From Aeromicrobium piscarium (GTDB taxonomy: Bacteria > Actinomycetota > Actinomycetes > Propionibacteriales > Nocardioidaceae): a stretch of 64,000 nucleotides of DNA. Positions within the stretch are counted from its first letter, which is position 1, and every line of letters begins with the position of its first letter. The stretch spans positions 437,137-501,136 of the forward strand of contig NZ_VLNT01000001.1 in the NCBI RefSeq assembly GCF_007421815.1, given 5' to 3'. The translations under genes were made by a program, and so were the position numbers. The notes under the pieces were generated by a model. That model was not told where the DNA came from and ran no database searches. It was given only the letters and a program-made list of their open reading frames with translations. Positions 10,155-19,711 of the stretch are shown here, piece by piece.

Positions 10155-10189
10155 AACGGCGGGATGTGCCATCGGCATGTCCCGCCGTT
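10155..10189 (+). terminator. Hairpin after rplO
   Basis: AACGGCGGGATGTGCC and GGCATGTCCCGCCGTT pair over 16 positions with two central mismatches around a three-base loop. There is no T run, which is usual for high-GC actinobacterial terminators. It separates the spc genes from secY-adk-map. Confidence 0.6.
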
Positions 10190-10215
10190 CTCGTCCCCTG
10201 TTAGAGTCAGCGTCT

Positions 10216-10241
10216 GTGCCCTGATCTACACATCAGGGCAC
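10216..10241 (+). promoter_or_regulatory. Perfect 10-bp inverted repeat upstream of secY
   Basis: GTGCCCTGAT and ATCAGGGCAC flank a six-base loop, 45 bases before the secY start. A further small stem (CTCG...CGAG) touches the AGGAGGA ribosome binding site. It could be a leader structure or an operator; no T run follows, so it is not an obvious terminator. Confidence 0.45.
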
Positions 10242-10285
10242 TGCCATCACACGAGTCAGCACCTCGGTGCACGAGGAGGAATCCG

Positions 10286-11590
10286 GTGCTCAGCGCCTTC
10301 GTCAACGCGTTCAAGACACCCGATCTGCGGCGCAAGCTCCTCTTCGTGCTGTTCATCATCGTGCTGTTCCGCTTCGGCTCGATGCTGCCGGCGCCGGGCA
10401 TCAACGTGCCCAATGTGCAGCAGTGTGTCGACCTCGCGGCCCAGAGCGAGCAGAGCAGCCTGTTCGCCCTCATCAACGTCTTCTCCGGTGGCGCGCTGCT
10501 GCAGTTGACGATCTTCGCGCTCGGCATCATGCCGTACATCACCGCGAGCATCATCCTGCAGCTGCTGGTCGTCGTCATCCCGCGGCTGGAGGCCCTCAAG
10601 AAGGAGGGGCAGGCCGGGCAGACCAAGATCACCCAGTACACCCGTTACCTCACGGTCGGGCTGGCGATCCTGCAGGCGACCGGCATCGTGGCACTCGCCC
10701 GCAGCGGTCAGCTCTTCGGCGGCATCCAGTGCGGTGACCTGCTGTACCGCCCGGACAATGTCGCGGCCTTCCTCCTCATCGTCACGGTGATGGTGGCCGG
10801 CACGACCGTCATCATGTGGTTCGGCGAGCTGATCACCGATCGCGGTGTCGGCAACGGCATGTCGATCCTCATCTTCTGCCAGGTCATCGCCACCTTCCCC
10901 GGTGCCATGTGGCAGATCCGGCTCCAGAACGGCTGGACCACCTTCACGCTCGTCACGCTGGTCGGTCTCGTCATCGTCGCGGCGGTCATCTTCGTCGAGC
11001 AGGCGCAGCGCCGCATTCCCGTCCAGTACGCCAAGCGGATGGTCGGACGACGGATGTTCGGCGGATCCTCGACCTATATCCCGATCAAGGTCAACCAGGC
11101 CGGCATCATCCCGGTCATCTTCGCCTCGAGCCTGCTGTACATCCCCGCGCTCGTGGCCAACTTCAACCCAGGCGAGTCGTGGTCGACCTGGATCCAGGAC
11201 CATTTCGTACGCGGCGACCACCCGTACTACATGATCACGTTCTTCCTGTTGATCGTGTTCTTCACGTACTTCTACGTCTCGATCACATTCAACCCGAACG
11301 AGGTCGCGGACAACATGCGCAAGTACGGCGGCTTCATCCCCGGCATCCGTGCGGGCCGGCCGACCGAGGACTACCTCGCCTACGTGCTCAGCCGGATCAC
11401 CGCACCGGGTGCGACCTATCTCGGGCTCATCGCGCTCATCCCGATGGTCGCGATCGCCCTGCTCGGTGCGAGTCAGAACTTCCCGTTCGGTGGTACCTCG
11501 ATCCTCATCATCGTCGGCGTCGGTCTCTCGACGGTCCAGCAGATCGAGAGCCAGCTTCAGCAGCGCAACTACGAAGGGTTCTTGAAGTAA
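10286..11590 (+). CDS. secY: SecY, core subunit of the Sec translocon
   Basis: 434 residues, ten predicted membrane helices; opens with the cytosolic LSAFVNAFKTPDLRRKLLFV and shows the conserved plug and gate regions (FGSMLPAPGINV, ALGIMPYITASIILQLL). It forms the inner-membrane protein-conducting channel with SecE and SecG. GTG start, preceded by GAGGAGGA. The stop overlaps the adk start (TAATG). In this and related genomes secY, adk and map form one transcription unit. Confidence 0.97.
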   Translation: MLSAFVNAFKTPDLRRKLLFVLFIIVLFRFGSMLPAPGINVPNVQQCVDLAAQSEQSSLFALINVFSGGALLQLTIFALGIMPYITASIILQLLVVVIPRLEALKKEGQAGQTKITQYTRYLTVGLAILQATGIVALARSGQLFGGIQCGDLLYRPDNVAAFLLIVTVMVAGTTVIMWFGELITDRGVGNGMSILIFCQVIATFPGAMWQIRLQNGWTTFTLVTLVGLVIVAAVIFVEQAQRRIPVQYAKRMVGRRMFGGSSTYIPIKVNQAGIIPVIFASSLLYIPALVANFNPGESWSTWIQDHFVRGDHPYYMITFFLLIVFFTYFYVSITFNPNEVADNMRKYGGFIPGIRAGRPTEDYLAYVLSRITAPGATYLGLIALIPMVAIALLGASQNFPFGGTSILIIVGVGLSTVQQIESQLQQRNYEGFLK

Positions 11591-12156
11591 TGCGTCTTGT
11601 CATCATGGGTCCGCCGGGGGCGGGCAAAGGCACGCAGGCCGAGGCGCTGGCGCGCCGTATCGAGGGTGCTCACATCTCGACCGGTGACATCTTCCGCGAC
11701 AATGTCTCGCGGCAGACCGAGCTCGGCCGGACGGCGCAGCGCTACATGGACGCGGGGGAGTACGTCCCCGACTCGGTCACCAATGCGATGGTGCGCGATC
11801 GTCTGGCGCAGCCGGATGCCCGTGACGCCTTCCTACTCGACGGCTACCCGCGTACGCCGGATCAGGTGGCCGAGCTGGACTCGATCCTGTCGGACCTCGG
11901 GACACAGCTCGACGCGGCGCTGGCGCTGACCGTCGACCCCGAGGAGCTCATCGCGCGGTTGTTGAAGCGCGCAGAGACGAGCGGGCGCAGCGATGACACC
12001 GAGGACGTCATCCGGCACCGCCAGGAGGTGTACGCGGCCGAGACCGCTCCGCTGCTGAACGTCTACCGCGAACGAGGTCTCCTCGTCGAGGTCGACGGCA
12101 TGGGCAGCGTGGACGAGGTCGCGGCCCGGATCGACGCCGCCCTCCCGAAAGCCTGA
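11590..12156 (+). CDS. adk: Adenylate kinase, short-lid type
   Basis: 188 residues. The P-loop GPPGAGKGTQ is at residues 7-16, the AMP-binding STGDIFRDN and DGYPRTPDQ are present, and the LID region is replaced by a short loop around AETSGRSDDTEDVIRHR. It interconverts ATP + AMP and 2 ADP in the cytosol. The short lid without zinc cysteines matches the actinobacterial type. Overlaps secY by one base. Confidence 0.97.
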   Translation: MRLVIMGPPGAGKGTQAEALARRIEGAHISTGDIFRDNVSRQTELGRTAQRYMDAGEYVPDSVTNAMVRDRLAQPDARDAFLLDGYPRTPDQVAELDSILSDLGTQLDAALALTVDPEELIARLLKRAETSGRSDDTEDVIRHRQEVYAAETAPLLNVYRERGLLVEVDGMGSVDEVAARIDAALPKA

Positions 12157-12197
12157 CCGCGCGGCCTCAGCGGTACTCAACGAGGGCGGGAGCTGAG

Positions 12198-13013
12198 ATG
12201 TTCGGGCGGGGACGGATCGAGACCAAGAGCGATGCTGAGCTGGTGCTCATGCGGCAGGCCGGGCTCGTCGTGGCGCGCACGCTGCAGTCACTGCGCGATG
12301 CCGCCGCGCCCGGCGTGACCACGGGCGAGCTGAACGATTTCGCCCACGAACGCATCCGCGAACAGGGTGCGACCTCGAACTTCCTCGGGTACCACGGCTT
12401 CACCGGCGTCATCTGCACGTCCGTGAACGAGGAGATCGTCCATGGCATCCCCGGTGACCGTGTCCTGCGCGATGGCGACGTGCTGTCCATCGACTGCGGG
12501 GCGATCGTCGACGGCTGGCATGGCGACGCGGCGATCACGGTGGAGGTCGGCACCGTCTCCGATGCGGCCGCCGAACTGTCCCGCGTGACCGAAGCGGCGC
12601 TGTGGGCCGGTATCGCGGCGATGGCCACTGGCGAGCGGGTCGGCGACATCTCCCACGCCATCGAGTCGAGCGTCGACGCGGCCGGCGACTACGGCATCAC
12701 CGAGCCGTTCACCGGACACGGGATCGGCCGGGAGATGCACATGGACCCCGACGTGCCCAATAGCGGACGTGCCGGCAGGGGGCCTCGGCTGACCGAGGGC
12801 GTGACCCTCGCCATCGAGCCGATGGTGACGCTGGGCTCGGCACAGGCGCGCATCCTGGAGGACGGCTGGACCGCCGTGACCCCTGACAGCGCCCTGGCCG
12901 CGCATTGGGAGCACACGGTGGCGCGCACCGGCTGCGGCGTGTGGGTGCTGACCGCCGAGGACGGCGGCGCGGCGCGGCTCGGCGAGCTCGGCGTGCCCTT
13001 CGGCGCGCTCTGA
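12198..13013 (+). CDS. map: Methionine aminopeptidase, type I
   Basis: 271 residues. All five metal ligands of the pita-bread fold are identifiable: the aspartates in SIDCG and HGDAAIT, the histidine in GHGIGREMH, and glutamates in LAIEPMV and WEHTVA. It removes the initiator methionine after deformylation. Starts at the ATG at 12198 after GGGCGGGAG, 41 bases after adk. Usually infA follows map in this order; here two other genes intervene. Confidence 0.96.
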   Translation: MFGRGRIETKSDAELVLMRQAGLVVARTLQSLRDAAAPGVTTGELNDFAHERIREQGATSNFLGYHGFTGVICTSVNEEIVHGIPGDRVLRDGDVLSIDCGAIVDGWHGDAAITVEVGTVSDAAAELSRVTEAALWAGIAAMATGERVGDISHAIESSVDAAGDYGITEPFTGHGIGREMHMDPDVPNSGRAGRGPRLTEGVTLAIEPMVTLGSAQARILEDGWTAVTPDSALAAHWEHTVARTGCGVWVLTAEDGGAARLGELGVPFGAL

Positions 13014-13063
13014 CCCCGGCGTCGATCAGCGATGATCGACAGGCTCCGGGCCGCGAGTGGCCG

Positions 13064-13069
13064 TATGCT
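13064..13069 (+). promoter_or_regulatory. Possible -10 box for the MFS/M20 unit
   Basis: TATGCT lies 21 bases before the ATG at 13091, leaving room for a short leader with GAGGAGG. No clear -35 is seen, so this is a suggestion only. Confidence 0.35.
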
Positions 13070-13090
13070 GACCTCGGCTGAGGAGGTCTC

Positions 13091-14530
13091 ATGGCGCGAG
13101 GCGTACGCCGCCGCGCGGCGGTCGGAGCGGGACTCGTCGGCGCACTCGTCTTCGTCGAGTTCGTGAGCGGCGTGCTGCAGGGGTATTACACGCCGCTCCA
13201 GACCGACATCGCCCGGCATCTGGGGGTCGGCGATGCCGACCTCAACTGGCTGGAGGCCGCCCAGCTGCTCGTCTCGGCGCTCGCGGTGCCCGCCCTGTCC
13301 AAGCTCGGCGATCTGTGGGGCCACCAACGCGTGCTGCTGTGGTCCTCGGTCGTCGTCGCGGTGGCGAACTGGGGGATCGCCTTCTCCTCGGATTTCGTGG
13401 TCTATCTGATCTTCTGGGCGATCCAGGGGGTCTTCACCGTCTGGCTGCCCCTCGAGGTCGCCCTGATCTTCCTGCGTAGCCGTGGCCTGGCCGACCGGTC
13501 GTCGGCCACGCGCCGGGCCACGGGTGTGATCGTCGCGGCCCTGCAGGCCGGTGCGATCGCCGGTGCGCTCGGCGCGGGTCTCGCCGCGGCGTTCCTCGAG
13601 CCGCTGTGGGCCCAGCTCGCGGTGCCGGCCGCGCTGAGTGTCCTCGTCGTCGCGGTGATCCACTGGGGTGTCGAGGCCGAGCACGAGCGAAGGGGCGGTG
13701 TCCTCGACGGGCCGGGGCTGCTGTTGGTCAGCGCCGCGCTGCTGTGCGTCGTGGGCGGCCTGTCGTTGGTCCGTATGGTCGGTATCGCCTCCTGGTGGCC
13801 CTGGGTCGTGCTCGCCGCCGGGCTCGTGCTGCTCGTCCCGTTCATCCGCTTCGAGCTGCGGGCGCCCGATCCGCTCATCGATGTTCGCGTCATGACCAAG
13901 CCGGCGATGTGGCCGGTCCAGGCCACGGCGATGCTGTTCGGTGTCTCGATCCTCGGAGCGCAGATCCCGCTGACCACCTTCGCGCGGACCGATCCCGCAG
14001 AGCACGGATTCGGCCTCGGGCTCACCGCGTCGCAGCTGTCGCCCATCGTCGGCGGCTATGTGCTGTCGATGCTGATCGGAGCGCTGCTGTTCGCCCGCGT
14101 CACGGCGGTGCTGACGCCGCGTCTGTGCCTCATCGTGGCGGCGGTCGTCGTGGCGATCGGCTACGGCGGCCTCGTGCCGTTCCACGACTCGGTCCTGCAG
14201 CTGCTGGCCTGCATGGTCGTCGCGGGCCTCGGCTCCGGCGCGCTCGTCGCCGCGCTGCCGGCGACTGCCGCGTCGGCCGCCCCGGAGAACCGCACCGGCG
14301 TGGCGACCGGGCTCACCAACTCGGCCAAGACCATCGGCGGCTCGGTCGCGTCCTGTGTCTTCGGGGTGGCTCTCGCCGCGGGCGCGACCGGGACGGCGGC
14401 GTCATTGCGCGGCTACTACACGGTCTGGCTGATCTGCGCAGGTACCGCTGTGATGGCCGCGGTCCTGCTCACCTTCGTGCCGAGACTCGCCTTCGCCGAT
14501 CCGGCGCGCTTCGAGGAGGTCGCACCATGA
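13091..14530 (+). CDS. MFS transporter, likely 14-helix drug/solute antiporter type
   Basis: 479 residues, nearly all hydrophobic helices, about 14 by eye, starting with a basic RGVRRRAAVGAG and the first helix GLVGALVFVEFVSGV. YTPLQTDIARHLGVGDADLNWLEAA and KLGDLWGHQRVLL resemble the substrate-facing loop and motif A (GxxxDxxGxxR-like) of major facilitator proteins. No substrate can be named. GAGGAGG precedes the ATG. The stop overlaps the downstream peptidase (ATGA), so the two probably work together, for example export or import of a peptide-like compound and its hydrolysis. Confidence 0.85.
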   Translation: MARGVRRRAAVGAGLVGALVFVEFVSGVLQGYYTPLQTDIARHLGVGDADLNWLEAAQLLVSALAVPALSKLGDLWGHQRVLLWSSVVVAVANWGIAFSSDFVVYLIFWAIQGVFTVWLPLEVALIFLRSRGLADRSSATRRATGVIVAALQAGAIAGALGAGLAAAFLEPLWAQLAVPAALSVLVVAVIHWGVEAEHERRGGVLDGPGLLLVSAALLCVVGGLSLVRMVGIASWWPWVVLAAGLVLLVPFIRFELRAPDPLIDVRVMTKPAMWPVQATAMLFGVSILGAQIPLTTFARTDPAEHGFGLGLTASQLSPIVGGYVLSMLIGALLFARVTAVLTPRLCLIVAAVVVAIGYGGLVPFHDSVLQLLACMVVAGLGSGALVAALPATAASAAPENRTGVATGLTNSAKTIGGSVASCVFGVALAAGATGTAASLRGYYTVWLICAGTAVMAAVLLTFVPRLAFADPARFEEVAP

Positions 14531-15837
14531 CATCGCCCGCTGAACGACTGGCCCGCCTGATCGCCTGCCGTACGGTCTCAGCACCCGTCGAACGCGAGGA
14601 GGCGGCCTTCGAAGAGTTCCGTGCCGTGCTGGCGGAGCTCTATCCGTTGATCCACGAGCGCCTCGAACGCACCGAGCTCGAGGGCGGCGGGCTGCTGTTC
14701 CGGTGGCCGGGTGCGGCCGATGAGCGCCCGGTCGTGCTCATGGCGCACTACGATGTGGTCCCCGCGCCGGCCGAACAGTGGTCCCGTGATCCATTCGCGG
14801 GGATCATCGACGGTGGTCGAGTCATCGGTCGTGGAGCACTCGACGACAAGGGGCCGCTCGTCTCGATCGCCGAGGCGGTCGAGACGCTGCTGTCCGAGGG
14901 GTTCACGCCGGAGCAGGACGTCTACCTGTCCTTCGGGGCCGACGAGGAGGCGTTCGGCACCGGAGCGGCCCGGGCGGTCGACCACCTCGAGCGTACGGGT
15001 GTGCGGCCCTGGCTGGTGTCTGACGAGGGCGGCGCCGTCGTGGAGGACGCATTCCCCGGCGTTCAGGGTCGCCTGGCGATGATCGGGATCGTCGAGAAGG
15101 GCACGGTCGATGTCGAACTGCTCGCCCGAGGGGGTGGGGGCCACGCGTCGACTCCGGCCCCGAGAGGCGCGACCGCTCGGCTGGCGCGGGCGATCGTGCG
15201 ACTGGAACGCCACCCGATGCCACCACGGCTCACCGAGCCCGTCCGGCTGATGCTGCGGACGATGTCCCAGCGGATGCGCGGGCCGCAGGCCGGCCTGTTC
15301 GCCCGTGTCGACCGCTTCGCCCGCCCGCTGGCCGAGCTGCTGGCGCGCGTCGGGCCCGAGACGGCCGCGATGGTGCGCACCACCACGGCGGTCACCCGGC
15401 TCTCGGGAAGCCCGGCGCGCAACGTGCTCGCCACCGAGGCCCGCGCCACGGTGAACGTCCGACTGCTCGTGGGGGACACGAAGGCCGCTCTGGTCGAGCG
15501 ACTCGAGAAACTGTTCCGCGGTCTCGACATCGAGATCGCCGGTGTGGACGGCGAGGACCCGCCACCGGTCTCCAGGACCGACAACGATGCCTGGCGCGCC
15601 ATGGTCGAGGCGCTGGCGGCGACGATGCCCGATGTCCTGGCCGTGCCCTATGCCCAGACCGGGGGTACCGACAGTCGCCATTTCACCCGCATCTGCGACT
15701 CGGTCTACCGCTTCGCGCCGCTCACGATGAGCCGTGAGCAGCGCGATTCGATCCACGCCCCGAACGAGTTCGTCGAGATCGAAGCGCTCGACCACGGCAT
15801 CGCCTTCTTCCGAGCCCTCCTCACGGGGTTGCGCTGA
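14527..15837 (+). CDS. M20 family metallopeptidase
   Basis: 436 residues. The two-zinc site of M20 enzymes is complete in the catalytic domain: H74 and D76 in AHYDVV, D106 in GRGALDDKG, and D139-E140-E141 in GADEEAFG. The dimerisation domain follows (about 190-310). Such enzymes hydrolyse dipeptides, N-acyl amino acids or carbamoylated substrates; the lack of a signal peptide puts it in the cytosol. Coupled to the MFS gene by ATGA. The pair interrupts the usual map-infA neighbourhood. Confidence 0.88.
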   Translation: MTSPAERLARLIACRTVSAPVEREEAAFEEFRAVLAELYPLIHERLERTELEGGGLLFRWPGAADERPVVLMAHYDVVPAPAEQWSRDPFAGIIDGGRVIGRGALDDKGPLVSIAEAVETLLSEGFTPEQDVYLSFGADEEAFGTGAARAVDHLERTGVRPWLVSDEGGAVVEDAFPGVQGRLAMIGIVEKGTVDVELLARGGGGHASTPAPRGATARLARAIVRLERHPMPPRLTEPVRLMLRTMSQRMRGPQAGLFARVDRFARPLAELLARVGPETAAMVRTTTAVTRLSGSPARNVLATEARATVNVRLLVGDTKAALVERLEKLFRGLDIEIAGVDGEDPPPVSRTDNDAWRAMVEALAATMPDVLAVPYAQTGGTDSRHFTRICDSVYRFAPLTMSREQRDSIHAPNEFVEIEALDHGIAFFRALLTGLR

Positions 15838-15883
15838 CCCCCGGAGCGCGCAGCGGCGCGCCATCTCGGCGGATCGACCCGAT

Positions 15884-15913
15884 TTGAGTCCAGCATGGCG
15901 GCCTGCGTATGAT
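15884..15913 (+). promoter_or_regulatory. Promoter upstream of infA
   Basis: TTGAGT (15884-15889) and TATGAT (15908-15913) are separated by 18 bases, a close match to the housekeeping sigma-factor consensus. Transcription would start near 15920, giving infA a leader of about 90 bases. Nothing else is seen in the gap 15838-16012. Confidence 0.65.
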
Positions 15914-16012
15914 AGGGAGTCGGCCTCGTCAGCCGCGTCCCTTCCTGCCCTCAGGCCGGTGGGGCACGTGTGTGCCGGGGTCTGGTCGACGTAGTCAACC
16001 GAAGAAGAGGTC

Positions 16013-16234
16013 ATGGCGAAAAAAGAAGGCGTCATCGAGATGGAGGGCGCGGTCATCGAAGCCCTGCCGAACGCGATGTTCCGCGTGGAGCTGGCCAATG
16101 GCCACAAGGTCCTCGCGCACATCTCGGGCAAGATGCGTCAGCACTACATCCGTATCCTCCCCGAGGATCGGGTCGTGGTGGAGCTGTCGCCCTATGATCT
16201 CAGCCGCGGGCGCATCGTCTACCGCTACAAGTAA
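16013..16234 (+). CDS. infA: Translation initiation factor IF-1
   Basis: 73 residues, the standard length, OB fold with [20 protein letters not shown] at the start and [16 protein letters not shown] at the end. It occupies the ribosomal A site during initiation. GAAGAGG precedes the ATG, and its own strong promoter lies about 100 bases upstream. Confidence 0.97.
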   Translation: MAKKEGVIEMEGAVIEALPNAMFRVELANGHKVLAHISGKMRQHYIRILPEDRVVVELSPYDLSRGRIVYRYK

Positions 16235-16269
16235 ACCCGTCACGTTCGTACCGAAGAGAGAGTTTCTCG

Positions 16270-16383
16270 ATGAAGGTCAACCCGAGCGTGAAGAAGATCT
16301 GTGACAGCTGCAAGGTGATCCGTCGCCACGGCCGCGTCATGGTGATCTGCTCTAACCCGCGCCATAAGCAGCGCCAGGGCTGA
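16270..16383 (+). CDS. rpmJ: Ribosomal protein bL36, zinc-binding
   Basis: A 37-residue frame beginning [17 protein letters not shown] and ending NPRHKQRQG. The zinc ligands C11, C14, C27 and H32 are all present, so this is the zinc-containing form. Length is exact for the family. AGAGAGTT precedes the ATG. The following 165 bases before rpsM hold no gene. Confidence 0.96.
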   Translation: MKVNPSVKKICDSCKVIRRHGRVMVICSNPRHKQRQG

Positions 16384-16548
16384 TCGCGGCTTCTTCACCG
16401 TGAATCACATCGTCTGACGGCTCGTCCGCTCCGCGCGGACGCCACCCCCGGCGCGAAGGCCGGGGCCCGGCTCGAGGGAGGACCCCTCGTAAGGCGGCCG
16501 GGATGCCACGGACGTCCATACCTTCGCTGAATGAAAGGAAATGCCACC

Positions 16549-16917
16549 ATGGCACGCCTCATCGGAGTGGATCTCCCGCGCGAGAAGCGCATCGAGATCG
16601 CACTCACCTACATCTTCGGCGTCGGCCGCACGCGCGCCGCCGAGACCCTTGCCGCCACCGGCATCGACCCGAGCACCCGTGTGCACGAGCTCGACGACGA
16701 CCAGCTCGTCGCCCTGCGTGACCACATCGAGGGCAACTACCAGGTCGAGGGTGACCTCCGCCGCGAGATCACCGCCGACATCCGTCGCAAGATGGAGATC
16801 GGCAGCTACCAGGGTCGCCGTCACCGGGCCCACCTGCCGGTCCGTGGCCAGCGCACCAAGACCAATGCCCGTACGCGCAAGGGCCCCAAGCGCACCGTCG
16901 CCGGAAAGAAGAAGTGA
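16549..16917 (+). CDS. rpsM: Ribosomal protein uS13
   Basis: 122 residues starting [19 protein letters not shown], with the C-terminal [18 protein letters not shown] that reaches tRNA in the P site. The ATG at 16549 is chosen over one at 16531 because of the family N-terminus and AAAGGAAA upstream. First gene of the alpha-operon segment. Confidence 0.97.
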   Translation: MARLIGVDLPREKRIEIALTYIFGVGRTRAAETLAATGIDPSTRVHELDDDQLVALRDHIEGNYQVEGDLRREITADIRRKMEIGSYQGRRHRAHLPVRGQRTKTNARTRKGPKRTVAGKKK

Positions 16918-16924
16918 TCTGACG

Positions 16925-17326
16925 ATGCCTCCCAAGAGCAATGCAGGCGCCAAGAAGGTGCGCCGCAAGGAGAAGAAGAACGTCGCGCAGGGCCAGGCCC
17001 ACATCAAGAGCACGTTCAACAACACGCACGTGACGATCACCGACCCGAGCGGTCAGGTGATCTCCTGGGCCTCCGGCGGAACCGTCGGGTTCAAGGGCTC
17101 GCGCAAGTCGACGCCCTACGCCGCCGGCATGGCCGCCGAGGCCGCGGGCCGTCAGGCGATGGAGCACGGCATGAAGAAGATCGACGTCTTCGTCAAAGGC
17201 CCCGGTTCGGGCCGTGAGACGGCGATCCGGTCGCTCAGTGGCGTCGGCCTGGAGGTCGGCACCATCTCCGATGTGACCCCCACGCCGCACAACGGCTGCC
17301 GCCCGCCCAAGCACCGTCGTCTCTGA
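16925..17326 (+). CDS. rpsK: Ribosomal protein uS11
   Basis: 133 residues; the core includes [20 protein letters not shown] and the end [18 protein letters not shown], both invariant family elements. uS11 belongs to the platform and lies beside the mRNA exit. Start ATG at 16925, seven bases after the rpsM stop. Confidence 0.97.
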   Translation: MPPKSNAGAKKVRRKEKKNVAQGQAHIKSTFNNTHVTITDPSGQVISWASGGTVGFKGSRKSTPYAAGMAAEAAGRQAMEHGMKKIDVFVKGPGSGRETAIRSLSGVGLEVGTISDVTPTPHNGCRPPKHRRL

Positions 17327-17353
17327 CGCCTCGATTTTCTAGGAGTTTCACCC

Positions 17354-17962
17354 ATGGCCCGTTACACCGGACCTCTCACCAAGAAGTCGCGCCGTCTCGG
17401 CGTCGACCTCGTCGGTGGGGACAAGGCCTTCGAGCGCCGTCCGTACGCGCCCGGCCAGCACGGCCGCGCCCGCGTCAAGGAGTCGGAGTACCGCACCCAG
17501 CTGCAGGAGAAGCAGAAGGCGCGTTACACCTACGGCGTGCTGGAGAGGCAGTTCCGTAAGTACTACGAGAATGCGCACCGCAAGCCCGGCAAGACCGGTG
17601 ACAACCTGCTCGCGCTGCTCGAATGCCGTCTCGACAACGTCGTCTACCGCGCCGGCCTGGCGCGCACGCGTCGTCACGCTCGCCAGCTGGTGACCCACGG
17701 TCACTTCCTGGTCAACGGCGTCAAGACCAATATCCCGTCCTTCCAGGTCTCGCCGCACGACATCATCGACGTGCGTCCCAAGAGCCTGGAGATGACGCCG
17801 TTCATCGTGACGCGCGAGACCCACGACCAGGACACCGTCCCGGGCTGGCTCGATGTCTCGCCGGAGCGGGGCCGGATCCTGGTGCACCAGAAGCCGGTGC
17901 GCGAGCAGATCGTCGTCCCGATCCAGGAGCAGTTGATCGTCGAGTTCTACTCGAAGATCTGA
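17354..17962 (+). CDS. rpsD: Ribosomal protein uS4
   Basis: 202 residues, starting MARYTGPLTKKSRRLG, with the S4 RNA-binding domain at about 90-150 (LECRLDNVVYRAGLARTRR). It nucleates small-subunit assembly and, in E. coli, represses the alpha operon. CTAGGAGTTTC supplies the ribosome binding site. Confidence 0.97.
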   Translation: MARYTGPLTKKSRRLGVDLVGGDKAFERRPYAPGQHGRARVKESEYRTQLQEKQKARYTYGVLERQFRKYYENAHRKPGKTGDNLLALLECRLDNVVYRAGLARTRRHARQLVTHGHFLVNGVKTNIPSFQVSPHDIIDVRPKSLEMTPFIVTRETHDQDTVPGWLDVSPERGRILVHQKPVREQIVVPIQEQLIVEFYSKI

Positions 17963-18023
17963 TTCACCCCTTCCCTCGACCCGAGCCGTCAAATAGTGGG
18001 CGGTTCGGAAAGGAACAGTCACC

Positions 18024-19034
18024 ATGCTGATCGCCCAGCGCCCCGTCCTGACCGAAGAGTCCGAAGGCGACTACCGTTCGCGGTTCGTCATCGAGCCCCT
18101 CGAGCCCGGATTCGGCTACACCCTCGGCAACTCGCTGCGTCGCACGCTGCTGAGTTCCATCCCGGGTGCGGCCGTCACCTCGATCAAGATCGACGGTGTC
18201 CTGCACGAGTTCTCGACCATCCCCGGCGTCACCGAGGATGTCACCGAGATCATCCTCAACCTGAAGAACCTCGTCGTCTCCTCCGAGAACGACGAGCCGG
18301 TGGTCATGTACCTGCGCGCCGAGGGCGCCGGAGACGTCACCGCCGCGGCCATCACGCCGCCGGCGGGTGTCGAGGTGCACAACCCCGACCTGCATGTCGC
18401 GACCCTCAACGACAAGGGCCGGCTCGAGATCGAGCTGGTCGTCGAGCGGGGCCGTGGCTACGTGTCGGCGGCGCAGAACAAGACCGGCGAGGAAGAGATC
18501 GGCCGCATGCCGGTCGACTCCATCTACAGCCCGGTCCTGAAGGTCACCTACAAGGTCGAGGCCACCCGAGTCGAGCAGCGCACCGACTTCGACAAGCTGA
18601 TCATCGACGTCGAGACCAAGCAGTCCATCCTGCCGCGTGACGCCATCGCGTCGGCCGGATCGACCCTGGTCGAGCTCTTCGGCCTGGCCCGTGAGCTCAA
18701 CGTCGAAGCGGAGGGCATCGACATCGGCCCGTCGCCGGTCGACGAGGCGATGGCCGCTGATCTGGCCCTGCCGATCGAGGACCTGGACTTCACGGTTCGC
18801 TCGTACAACTGCCTCAAGCGCGAGGGCATCCACACCGTGGGTGAGCTCGTCGGGCGCAGCGAGCAGGATCTGCTGGACATCCGCAACTTCGGCTCCAAGT
18901 CGATCGACGAGGTCAAGGCCAAGCTGGCCGAGATGGGCCTGTCCCTCAAGGACAGCCCCGCCGGCTTCGACCCCAGCGCGGTCATCGACACCTACGACGA
19001 CGATGCGAGCTTCGCCGAGGACGAGCAGTACTGA
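18024..19034 (+). CDS. rpoA: RNA polymerase subunit alpha
   Basis: 336 residues. The N-terminal dimerisation and assembly domain shows [22 protein letters not shown]; the C-terminal domain (about 245-315) with [18 protein letters not shown] and [19 protein letters not shown] carries the helix-hairpin-helix that binds UP elements and activators. An acidic tail ends the protein. GGAAAGGAAC precedes the ATG. Confidence 0.98.
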   Translation: MLIAQRPVLTEESEGDYRSRFVIEPLEPGFGYTLGNSLRRTLLSSIPGAAVTSIKIDGVLHEFSTIPGVTEDVTEIILNLKNLVVSSENDEPVVMYLRAEGAGDVTAAAITPPAGVEVHNPDLHVATLNDKGRLEIELVVERGRGYVSAAQNKTGEEEIGRMPVDSIYSPVLKVTYKVEATRVEQRTDFDKLIIDVETKQSILPRDAIASAGSTLVELFGLARELNVEAEGIDIGPSPVDEAMAADLALPIEDLDFTVRSYNCLKREGIHTVGELVGRSEQDLLDIRNFGSKSIDEVKAKLAEMGLSLKDSPAGFDPSAVIDTYDDDASFAEDEQY

Positions 19035-19076
19035 TCTGCTCGCCGCGCGCTGATTCTTTGAAACGGAGAACTGACA

Positions 19077-19622
19077 ATGCCCACCCCCACCAAGGGAGCC
19101 CGTCTCGGCGGTAGCCCCTCGCACCAGCGTCTGATCCTCGCCAACCTGGCGCAATCGCTGTTCGAGCACGGCAAGATCACCACGACGGAGGCCAAGGCTC
19201 GCCGCCTGCGTCCGTACGCCGAGCAGCTCATCACCAAGGCCAAGACCGATTCGCTGGCGAACCGTCGCCAGGTGCTCAAGGTCATCCGCGACAAGGGTGT
19301 CGTGCACACCCTCTTCACGGAGATCGGTCCCGACATGGCCAACCGTCCCGGGGGTTACACCCGGATCACGAAGATCGGTCCGCGCAAGGGCGACAACGCC
19401 CCCATGGCCGTGATCGAGATCGTCGAGGGCGGCTTCACGCCGACCCCGAAGGCCGAGAAGTCCACCCCCAAGGCCGAGGCCGCCCCGGTGGCCGCCGAGG
19501 AGGCTCCTGTCGAGGAGACCGCCGAGGTCGAGGAGGCGCCGGTGTCCGGTGAGGCCGAAGAGGCCGCTGCGGACGAGGCCCCGGTCGAGGACGCTGAGGA
19601 GTCCGCTGACGACAAGGCCTGA
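19077..19622 (+). CDS. rplQ: Ribosomal protein bL17 with acidic tail
   Basis: 181 residues. Residues 1 to about 120 are bL17 ([33 protein letters not shown]). The remaining 60 are Glu/Ala/Pro-rich and acidic, unlike E. coli L17 but known from actinobacteria. It closes the alpha operon and is followed by a strong hairpin. truA, which follows rplQ in many actinobacteria, is not here. Confidence 0.97.
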   Translation: MPTPTKGARLGGSPSHQRLILANLAQSLFEHGKITTTEAKARRLRPYAEQLITKAKTDSLANRRQVLKVIRDKGVVHTLFTEIGPDMANRPGGYTRITKIGPRKGDNAPMAVIEIVEGGFTPTPKAEKSTPKAEAAPVAAEEAPVEETAEVEEAPVSGEAEEAAADEAPVEDAEESADDKA

Positions 19623-19630
19623 GGCCGTCT

Positions 19631-19670
19631 GACGAAGGCCCGGAACCCGTGAGGGTTCCGGGCCTTCGTC
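19631..19670 (+). terminator. Terminator of the ribosomal operon
   Basis: GACGAAGGCCCGGAACCC and its exact complement pair as an 18-bp stem with loop GTGA, starting eight bases after the rplQ stop codon. No T run follows, as usual in this GC range. Confidence 0.85.
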
Positions 19671-19711
19671 GTGTCCCGGTCTTGTCGTCGCTCGCGGGGT
19701 CTCGAAGGCCG

